Shown: piece by piece, positions 1-5,892 of the stretch
Numbering within the stretch: the first letter of the stretch is position 1
Layout: the number at the start of each line of letters is the position of its first letter
Assembly (NCBI GenBank): GCA_944388385.1
Contig: CALXIO010000025.1
Span: 1-32,875, forward strand
Direction of reading: 5' to 3'
Source of the DNA: an uncultured Ruminiclostridium sp.
Lineage (GTDB): Bacteria > Bacillota > Clostridia > Oscillospirales > Ruminococcaceae
Length of the DNA stretch: 32,875 nt
Translations under genes and position numbers: made by a program
The notes under the pieces: model-generated
The model's database searches: none
What the model was told of the DNA's origin: nothing
The model's input: the letters and a program-made list of their open reading frames with translations, nothing else

Positions 1-72
1 TGCCTTGATTTTTGAAAAAATAATCGAAATAGAAAAATATTATGATTGGGAATCAATTTTTAGAGGTTCCCT
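1..72. repeat. Left copy of 72-bp perfect terminal inverted repeat
   Basis: Positions 1-72 are the exact reverse complement of 32799-32870, with no mismatch over 72 bp; position 73 is the first mismatch. The inner edge carries a short hairpin (GGGAA and TTCCC arms separated by 14 bases, here at 48-71). The sequence is AT-rich and contains no recognisable gene. A shared sequence entered from both ends of a contig suggests a dispersed element (insertion-sequence terminus, MITE or similar) at which assembly stopped. I do not recognise the family. The last codons of the adjacent SGNH hydrolase gene lie inside this repeat. Confidence 0.85.
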
Positions 73-1087
73 TAAGATATTCCTTCATGGCGGCCTTGCA
101 CTTATCGGTATAAGGCATGGTGTCATATATGTGTAACACTCCGTTAAGCAGCTTGTTAAAGCCGGGTTTAAAAATATGTATTCCGTCCTCTGCGGCATAA
201 TCGGGATTAAGTCCTAAGGTAAGAGGATCACATAACAGGCTGTAGGCATCAAAGAATTTTACATTATCTAACTTTAATGAGTTTACCATTTTGTGGAGCG
301 CCTCATTGTATGCAAGTATTACCCATTGGCTTGTAAATTTGTTGCCTAAGGTTATGGGGGTTATAGACGCTACTACAATATTACTCCGGGGAGAAACCTT
401 TAAAAAGTTCTCTATCTCCTTTTGATAGGAGGCTACAAATTCCTCCTCTGAAATCATATTAACATCATTCATACCCATTGACATATAGATATAGGCAGGT
501 TGAAGATAGGCTATGGCATCGGTTATATCCATTTGCCTGCCGCCGCATTTAAAGGTATAGTCATGAATATTCCATGTTGCTATATTACCCTTTGCATAGC
601 TGTTCTTTATCGGAATATAGCCGCAAAGAGCAAAACCTGAGGCTATGGAATCCCCTACTATCACAATATTATCCTTGTACATTTCGTGACGCTGTTGGAG
701 TAATGTTTCGGGTAAATCCGGCTTTGGGGTTGTGGTGGTGGTAATAGTATATTCCGGGGTAGTCTGTGAAGGCTTTTCGGTGGTGGTAATAGTATATTCC
801 GGGGTAGTCTGTGAAGGCTTTTCGGTGGTGGCTATTGGGGTTGCTTGGGAATTTTCCGGGGTTTCCTGCTTTGTTTCCTTTGGGGTGCTATAAGCAGGCT
901 TGCTTTCGGCAGCCCATGAGGTTTCTCCCTTTACGATATGGGAAATATTATCATTTTTATATTCTCCCCACATAAATAAAGCAATACCCAGAGCTGAAGC
1001 AAATACCGCAAGATATACTCCTATATATGATAAAATATGGCCGGGGGATTTTTTTCTTTCTGCCGGCTTATTTTTATTTGCGCTCAT
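53..1087 (-). CDS. Membrane-anchored SGNH/GDSL-type hydrolase
   Basis: A 344-residue esterase-like protein with an N-terminal membrane anchor (hydrophobic residues about 18-40), a Thr/Pro-rich stalk (about 60-125) and an extracytoplasmic SGNH domain. The catalytic blocks are visible: GDS at 145-147 (Ser nucleophile S147), GMND at 205-208 and the D301-x-x-H304 pair. The family includes O-acyl esterases and lipases; this layout fits deacylation of a cell-wall or surface glycan, but the substrate is unknown. The start codon follows a GGTGA ribosome site, and a TTGACA-17-TAAAAT promoter lies just upstream, so it is probably monocistronic. Oddities: the stalk carries a 15-residue tandem repeat, and the last residues (GTSKN) and stop codon are encoded by the 72-bp terminal repeat. 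The native C-terminus may therefore have been replaced by insertion of that element. Confidence 0.85.
   Translation of the reverse strand: MSANKNKPAERKKSPGHILSYIGVYLAVFASALGIALFMWGEYKNDNISHIVKGETSWAAESKPAYSTPKETKQETPENSQATPIATTEKPSQTTPEYTITTTEKPSQTTPEYTITTTTTPKPDLPETLLQQRHEMYKDNIVIVGDSIASGFALCGYIPIKNSYAKGNIATWNIHDYTFKCGGRQMDITDAIAYLQPAYIYMSMGMNDVNMISEEEFVASYQKEIENFLKVSPRSNIVVASITPITLGNKFTSQWVILAYNEALHKMVNSLKLDNVKFFDAYSLLCDPLTLGLNPDYAAEDGIHIFKPGFNKLLNGVLHIYDTMPYTDKCKAAMKEYLKGTSKN
736..825. repeat. Two perfect 45-bp tandem repeats in the SGNH stalk
   Basis: Positions 736-780 and 781-825 are identical 45-bp units, with a third partial unit starting at 826. The period is a multiple of three, so each unit encodes 15 Thr/Pro/Glu-rich residues in frame within the stalk of the SGNH hydrolase. 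Perfect identity points to recent slippage or recombination, and copy number probably varies between strains. Confidence 0.95.
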
Positions 1088-1125
1088 TTCAGATTGTCAC
1101 CTGCACTTTCATTTTGTGTAAGCTA

Positions 1126-1154
1126 ATTTTATCACCGATAAGCTGATTTGTCAA
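1126..1154 (-). promoter_or_regulatory. Sigma-A promoter of the SGNH hydrolase gene
   Basis: On the minus strand, TTGACA (1149-1154) and TAAAAT (1126-1131) are separated by exactly 17 bp, about 40 bp before the start codon at 1087. Confidence 0.8.
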
Positions 1155-1175
1155 CAAAATTCGACATTATTTTCA

Positions 1176-1203
1176 AAATAAAAAACCCTGATTTAAATCA
1201 GGG
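1176..1203 (-). terminator. Intrinsic terminator of the MATE/antiporter/DUF5662 operon
   Basis: An 18-bp perfect palindrome (1186-1203, CCCTGATTTAAATCAGGG) lies six bases beyond the DUF5662 stop codon. On the minus strand it is followed by a T-rich tract (1176-1185). Confidence 0.8.
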
Positions 1204-1209
1204 TCAGAA

Positions 1210-1749
1210 TTACTTTAAAAATCTGTATTTTATATAATTAAGAGTATTGCCCTCTCCGTAAACCATAAGCATACGAAGTAAATTAAACAGCTTTCTTTTG
1301 GTGTCCGGGTGAATCATATAATGGTCATGATTTTTAAGGAAATATTTAAGGGGTGTGCTTTCGTCGTATTTTTCCTTATAATACACCTTGCAGGCCGCTA
1401 CCCTGTCGCAAAACATTTCCGCAATATACTTATCCGGCATGGAAAATCCGCACATTTTCTTGTCCCCGTCTATCTTGTTATCTATCCAGTATTCAAAATG
1501 GTGCTTATTTCTGCCCTTGTGATGAAGCCATGCGGTGCTTTTGCCGGTGGCTAATTTTTCATTGGTGTTGGGGCTTTTATCCCCGGAATAATATAACACC
1601 CCTGTAATAAATTCCGCCGGGGAATATTTTGATAGGTCGTGAAGTAAGCCCTGCTTATAAAGTCCTGCCTTAAAGCAGAGCTTCATAACCTCCATTTTAT
1701 GGGTGGTTATGGTGTTAAAATGACCCTTGATATTATTTCTTATATCCAT
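1210..1749 (-). CDS. DUF5662 family protein
   Basis: A 179-residue soluble protein that I place in family DUF5662 from its pattern of conserved His/Asp residues: LLHDLSKYS near residue 35-43, WLHHKGRNKHHFEYW near 74-88, and a C-terminal NHDHYMIHP. The His-rich spacing resembles an HD-type metal site, but no activity is established for the family and some databases mislabel it as catalase. The start codon overlaps the stop of the antiporter gene by one base (TAATG), which suggests translational coupling. It is the last gene before the terminator at 1176-1203. The function is unknown; a metal-dependent phosphohydrolase is only a guess from the His/Asp pattern. Confidence 0.75.
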   Translation of the reverse strand: MDIRNNIKGHFNTITTHKMEVMKLCFKAGLYKQGLLHDLSKYSPAEFITGVLYYSGDKSPNTNEKLATGKSTAWLHHKGRNKHHFEYWIDNKIDGDKKMCGFSMPDKYIAEMFCDRVAACKVYYKEKYDESTPLKYFLKNHDHYMIHPDTKRKLFNLLRMLMVYGEGNTLNYIKYRFLK

Positions 1750-3431
1750 TATTTCTTACTTAATACCTCTTTTTTCTTTGCAAATTTTTTAGCCAGCTTA
1801 TTAAGTGCCGAATCTGTGCTGTCGGTCTTGCGAAGGGATTGGTCGCTTATTACAAGAACATCCCCTAAGTATATTTCCGTGTTGCCGTTGGGAACTATCA
1901 TCTCGGTACCTCTTCTTATCATCACTATAAGAAGGGATGAGGGCAGACCTAAGTCCTTTATGGTCTTTCCTATCCAAAGGTGCTTCGGACCTATTTCGTA
2001 TTCCTTCAGCATAAGATCCCCGCTGTCATAGTATGAGGGAACGCTTAATATTACATCATCCCCGGAGGATACCACCGTATTGCCGTTTGGTACTATGGTA
2101 CTGCCTTGGTGCTTTAGCATAAGCACAAGGGAGTTTTCCGGGAAAGCAATTTCGCTTATTTTCTTATCGCACCATGCGTGATCCTCCGATACAAAGATAC
2201 GCACCATGTTAAACTGCTCTGTTTCCTCCTGGTAGTCATTGAAGGTTTTAAGAACGCTGCTGGCGTTATCTATAAGCCCTAAGGACTGGGCGAATTTCGG
2301 CAGCAGAGTACCCTGGAACATAACCGATATAAGACAGACACAAAGCACGATATTAAATAAGTCGCTTCCGTTGTAGGAATCGCTTACCATAGCCATAATG
2401 GCAAAAACTATGGAGGAAGCACCACGAAGTCCCGACCAGGCTATAAACAGTCTGTCCTTCCAGGTATATCCCTTTGAGCAAATTGCAAATACCGCAAGGG
2501 GTCTTGCTATAAAGGTAAGGATTACAAATACCGCCAAGGCCGAAAGTATAATTCCCGGCAGCTGAGACGGGAATGACAGCAGACCAAGTAAGAAGAACAG
2601 CATTATCTGGCAAAGTCCTGTCATGCCGTCAAACAGATGTACAAGCTGAGTTTTATTTGGTATCTTATTGTTACCTATAACTATGCCGGCTATGTATACG
2701 CTTAAAAATCCGTTGCCGTTTAATATCTGGGGTAAAGCATAGGCGGCAAATATCATGGCGAACATGAAAATTATATCATACCCTTGAGAGCCGAAATTGA
2801 ATTTCTTTAATATAAATACCGCTAAAAATCCCAGGATAAAGCCACAGCCAAGGCCTATTATTACCTGTAATACCACAAGTAATGCCATTTGCCCGAAGGT
2901 TCCGTCATTACCCAAAACAGCCAATGCCACTACTGTAAGCATATATGAAAAGGGGTCGTTACTTCCGCTTTCTATTTCCAGTAAGGATGCAAGACCGCCC
3001 TTCAGATTAAGCCTTTTTGAACGGAGTATTGAGAACACCGATGCCGCATCGGTGGAGGATATAACAGCACCTATAAGAAAGCTCTCCTCAGGGTCAAAGC
3101 CTATAAGAAAATGACATCCGGCGGCTGTTATAAGGGCGGTTAAGATCGTACCCACAGATGACAAAATTCCTGCCCTTAGTGCCACAGGCTTTGCCGCCTG
3201 CCAGTTTGCGGAAAAACCACCGCAGAACATAATAAACACAAGACACACAGAGCATATCTGTTCACTTAGCTTATAGTCATCAAAGGGGATTTTAAAAATA
3301 CCGTCTGAGCCTAAAAGCATACCTACCGCCATAAATATAAGCAGACTTGGCACACCGATTTTAGCAGAGATCTGCCTTCCGATAATACACAGTATTATAA
3401 CTACCGCAAACAGCAGCAAAATCAGTTCCAT
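1749..3431 (-). CDS. nhaP2: CPA1-family cation/proton antiporter (NhaP2/CvrA type) with RCK_C domains
   Basis: A 560-residue inner-membrane antiporter. Residues about 1-390 form 12 or 13 hydrophobic segments with the CPA1 signature near 125-160 (SSTDAASVF, then IESGSNDP, whose Asn-Asp is the ion-binding pair of the family). Residues about 405-545 hold two TrkA-C/RCK_C-like regulatory domains, each with the VPNGNT motif. This architecture is that of NhaP2/CvrA, which exchanges K+ (or Na+) for H+ in osmotic and pH adaptation; the ion preference cannot be read from sequence. The start is preceded by AGGAAG. It lies between a cytidylate-kinase-like gene (57-bp gap) and the translationally coupled DUF5662 gene, and is probably transcribed from the MATE promoter. 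Confidence 0.9.
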   Translation of the reverse strand: MELILLLFAVVIILCIIGRQISAKIGVPSLLIFMAVGMLLGSDGIFKIPFDDYKLSEQICSVCLVFIMFCGGFSANWQAAKPVALRAGILSSVGTILTALITAAGCHFLIGFDPEESFLIGAVISSTDAASVFSILRSKRLNLKGGLASLLEIESGSNDPFSYMLTVVALAVLGNDGTFGQMALLVVLQVIIGLGCGFILGFLAVFILKKFNFGSQGYDIIFMFAMIFAAYALPQILNGNGFLSVYIAGIVIGNNKIPNKTQLVHLFDGMTGLCQIMLFFLLGLLSFPSQLPGIILSALAVFVILTFIARPLAVFAICSKGYTWKDRLFIAWSGLRGASSIVFAIMAMVSDSYNGSDLFNIVLCVCLISVMFQGTLLPKFAQSLGLIDNASSVLKTFNDYQEETEQFNMVRIFVSEDHAWCDKKISEIAFPENSLVLMLKHQGSTIVPNGNTVVSSGDDVILSVPSYYDSGDLMLKEYEIGPKHLWIGKTIKDLGLPSSLLIVMIRRGTEMIVPNGNTEIYLGDVLVISDQSLRKTDSTDSALNKLAKKFAKKKEVLSKK

Positions 3432-3488
3432 TTAAATGCTTCCTTTCCTGTTCCGTTAGTTCTGCTTCCCTTTTACCTTTTTATATCT

Positions 3489-4067
3489 TTATTTAACAAG
3501 GCGGGCAATTATCTCTACAGCCTCATCAATTCCGCAGGCGGCTGTATTGATACAAATATCATAATTACAAGCAAGACCCCATACCTTTTCGGTATAGTAT
3601 TTATAGTGTCTTGCTCTTGCCTTATCCTTTTGTCTTATAAGATCAAGGGCATCCTCCCTTGATATTCCCTCTCCTCCGCTTACTCTGTTTATGCGGAAAT
3701 TATCAGAGGAATGTACAAACACATTAAGGCAATCATATTCATCCTTTAATACATAGTCTGAGCATCTGCCCACTATTACACAGGGACCCTTGTCCGCAAG
3801 GGCTTTTATTACCTTACATTCAGCGGCAAAAAGCTGATCTGTAAGGGGCTGTGTATAAATGCCGTTTATGGCAAGGTTATATAAAAAGCTGGTTGTGGTG
3901 CTTTGCTCTGCCTTTTCAATATACTTAGGGTCAAAGCCGCTTTCCTTGGCGGTAACGTCTATGATAGTTTTATCATAGTAGGGTATCTCAAGCTTTTTGG
4001 CGAGCTTTTTGCCTATTTCACTTCCGCCGCTTCCGAATTGTCTTGAAATTGTGATTATCTTGCCCAT
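3489..4067 (-). CDS. Cytidylate kinase-like P-loop kinase
   Basis: A 192-residue P-loop protein of the Cytidylate_kin_2 family, widespread in Clostridia. The Walker A region is at residues 11-20 (FGSGGSEIGK) following an ISRQ strand. The LID-like region about 125-155 is rich in Arg (GGEGISREDALDLIRQKDKARARHY). It is shorter than canonical Cmk (about 220 residues) and the family's substrate is not well defined, so I do not assign cmk. The start codon follows AAGGAGAAGG, a strong ribosome site, 21 bp after the MATE transporter stop. The operon context with two membrane transporters gives no clue to a specific role. It is typically annotated cytoplasmic nucleoside-monophosphate-kinase-like. Confidence 0.82.
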   Translation of the reverse strand: MGKIITISRQFGSGGSEIGKKLAKKLEIPYYDKTIIDVTAKESGFDPKYIEKAEQSTTTSFLYNLAINGIYTQPLTDQLFAAECKVIKALADKGPCVIVGRCSDYVLKDEYDCLNVFVHSSDNFRINRVSGGEGISREDALDLIRQKDKARARHYKYYTEKVWGLACNYDICINTAACGIDEAVEIIARLVK

Positions 4068-4088
4068 AACCTTCTCCTTTTTATCGGC

Positions 4089-5465
4089 TTACGCCGTATT
4101 TTTCTGTATCATGGGTTTTATTACCCTGCGATACATAATTGTCATAAATATAGCCGCCATGCAAAGTCCCAGCATATCGCATATAGGCATTGAGAACCAC
4201 AGCAGATTAAGTCCGCCTATCTGTCCCAATAATGCCGCTAAGGGGAGTGTGGGGAATATAAGGCGGATAAGGAATACCACCATGCTGTAAAATCCGTTGC
4301 CAAGTGCCTGAAAGCAGGAGCTTAATACTATTGATATTCCTGCAAAGGCAAAGGATATGCTGAATATCCTGAAGGCAGGGATTCCAATTCTTAAAATATC
4401 CTCCGAGGGATTGAAAAGGGATAATAAAAGCTCAGGTACTATCTGGAAAATAAGCAGTCCTATAAACATCATAACCGCCGCCACTATTGCGCCCAGCTTT
4501 ACTGTCTTTACTATTCTGTCCCCCTTGCCTGCACCGTAATTATAGGCTATTATGGGAACAAGTCCGTTATTCATACCGAATACCGGCATATAGACAAAGC
4601 TCTGCACCTTAAAGTAAATACCAAAGGTGGTAGCCGCCGCTTCCTCAAAGGATTTAAGTATTACATTCATACCGAAGGTAAGCACCGATACAAGAGCGCT
4701 CATTATAATCGAGGGAATACCCACCGCATATATGGTCTTTATTGTACCGCCGTTTATCTTAAAGCCCTTAAAGGAAAGGGTAAGCTCTTTATTGCATTTT
4801 ATCTGGAATACTATTCCGACGATACAGCCGATAATCTGTCCTATAACTGTAGCTAATGCCGCACCGGTAACACCCATAGCAGGAATACCCAGCGCCTCCA
4901 CACCGAAAATAAGCACGGGGTCAAGTATTATATTTATTACCGCACCGGTGGCCTGTAATATCATTGAATATACAGTCTTTCCGGTGGACTGCAAAAATCT
5001 TTCAAGGCATATCTGCATAAAAAGTCCGAAGGAACAACAGCAGATAATTGAAAGATATTCAACACCGTAGCCAATTACACTTTGGGAGTTTGTCTGTATT
5101 GAGAAAAACAGAGGTAATGCAAAAAGTCCCACTATAAAGAATATTATGTAATTTACTCCGGTGAGTATAAGACCGTGTAATGCCGCCCTTGCGGCCTGCT
5201 CATTTTTGCCCTGTCCCAAAAGCTTTGATACAAGGGCATTCATACCTACTCCAAGGCCTGTCTGAAAGGCTATCATAAGGCTTTGCATGGGAAATGCCAT
5301 ACCAAGGGCAGTAAGGGCATCGTTGTTTATATTCGCCACAAACATACTGTCAACAAGGTTATATAATGCCTGTATAAGCATGGAAATTACCATAGGTAAT
5401 GACATGGATACAAGCAGCCTCGGTATAGGCATAGTGCCCATTTTATTCTCTTTTAACTGTTCCAA
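4089..5465 (-). CDS. MATE family efflux transporter
   Basis: A multidrug and toxin extrusion (MATE) family transporter, about 458 residues with 12 hydrophobic segments. It has the N-terminal family pattern MGTMPIPRLLVSMSLP followed by ALYNLVDSMFVA, typical of clostridial MATE proteins that export cationic drugs or metabolites using Na+ or H+ gradients. The open frame extends to a TTG at 5525, but that codon lies inside the promoter (TTGACA-17-TATACT, 5513-5541) and cannot be translated from that transcript. I prefer the TTG at 5465, nine bases after an AGAGGA site; the ATG at 5441 is the alternative. It is the first gene of a four-gene operon running to the terminator at 1176-1203. Confidence 0.88.
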   Translation of the reverse strand: MEQLKENKMGTMPIPRLLVSMSLPMVISMLIQALYNLVDSMFVANINNDALTALGMAFPMQSLMIAFQTGLGVGMNALVSKLLGQGKNEQAARAALHGLILTGVNYIIFFIVGLFALPLFFSIQTNSQSVIGYGVEYLSIICCCSFGLFMQICLERFLQSTGKTVYSMILQATGAVINIILDPVLIFGVEALGIPAMGVTGAALATVIGQIIGCIVGIVFQIKCNKELTLSFKGFKINGGTIKTIYAVGIPSIIMSALVSVLTFGMNVILKSFEEAAATTFGIYFKVQSFVYMPVFGMNNGLVPIIAYNYGAGKGDRIVKTVKLGAIVAAVMMFIGLLIFQIVPELLLSLFNPSEDILRIGIPAFRIFSISFAFAGISIVLSSCFQALGNGFYSMVVFLIRLIFPTLPLAALLGQIGGLNLLWFSMPICDMLGLCMAAIFMTIMYRRVIKPMIQKNTA

Positions 5466-5512
5466 TTTCTTTTGTCCTCTTTCAATATAATTCTGTCTTT
5501 TTCGCCATTTAT

Positions 5513-5541
5513 AGTATACCACCAAAAGAGGAAAGTGTCAA
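5513..5541 (-). promoter_or_regulatory. Sigma-A promoter of the MATE operon
   Basis: On the minus strand, TTGACA (5536-5541) and TATACT (5513-5518) have a 17-bp spacer. It decides the MATE start, because the most upstream in-frame start codon (5525) lies between the two boxes. Confidence 0.82.
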
Positions 5542-5549
5542 TAAAAGCA

Positions 5550-5819
5550 TTAGTCAAGTATTGAAAAAATACTGTCATTTTTTAAGGGAATATTTTTGGT
5601 TGAAAGATTTTCTATAAGCACAAAGCTGCCCTTTTCTATATCCATTATCATCTTGTCTATATCCTCTTCTGTGCCCTCTGCTTCCATTTCCACACTGCCG
5701 TCATAGTTATTTCTTACCCAGCCTGTAACACCGTATCTTTGTGCGGCATAATATGCCCGGTAGCGAAAGCCTACCCCCTGAACCCTGCCGTAAAAGAAAA
5801 TATGCCGTCTTATTTTCAT
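5550..5819 (-). CDS. acyP: Acylphosphatase
   Basis: An 89-residue acylphosphatase, the normal family length. It hydrolyses carboxyl-phosphate bonds of small metabolites such as acetyl- or carbamoyl-phosphate. Both signatures are present: GRVQGVGFR at residues 11-19, with the phosphate-binding R19, and GWVRN at 33-37, with the catalytic N37, followed by the family's YDGSVE. The ferredoxin-like fold is consistent with the alternating hydrophobic pattern. GAGGTGAT lies a few bases before the ATG. There is no clear terminator between it and the MATE promoter just downstream, so low-level read-through into that operon is possible. Confidence 0.92.
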   Translation of the reverse strand: MKIRRHIFFYGRVQGVGFRYRAYYAAQRYGVTGWVRNNYDGSVEMEAEGTEEDIDKMIMDIEKGSFVLIENLSTKNIPLKNDSIFSILD

Positions 5820-5853
5820 ACTATCACCTCTTTATTATTGTAACACATTTTTC

Positions 5854-5885
5854 AAAAAAATAAAAGCAGACTAATGCCTGCTTTT
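5854..5885 (-). terminator. Intrinsic terminator of the fruK-like/SUFU operon
   Basis: An 8-bp perfect stem (AAAAGCAG 5862-5869 with CTGCTTTT 5878-5885, 8-base loop) is followed on the minus strand by a T tract (5854-5861). It sits just after the stop at 5893. Confidence 0.8.
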
Positions 5886-5892
5886 ACTGAAA

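Noticed and set aside
736..825. CRISPR array
   Set aside because: The repeats are directly adjacent with no spacers and are an in-frame coding minisatellite.
1210..1749. Catalase
   Set aside because: Some databases use this label for similar proteins, but there is no catalase fold or haem motif; the protein fits DUF5662.
2797..3114. Plus-strand ORF of 105 codons
   Set aside because: Antisense to the NhaP2-type antiporter; no ribosome site and no recognisable domain.
4627..5070. Plus-strand ORF of 147 codons
   Set aside because: Antisense to the MATE transporter, with composition explained by reading the complementary strand of membrane-helix codons.
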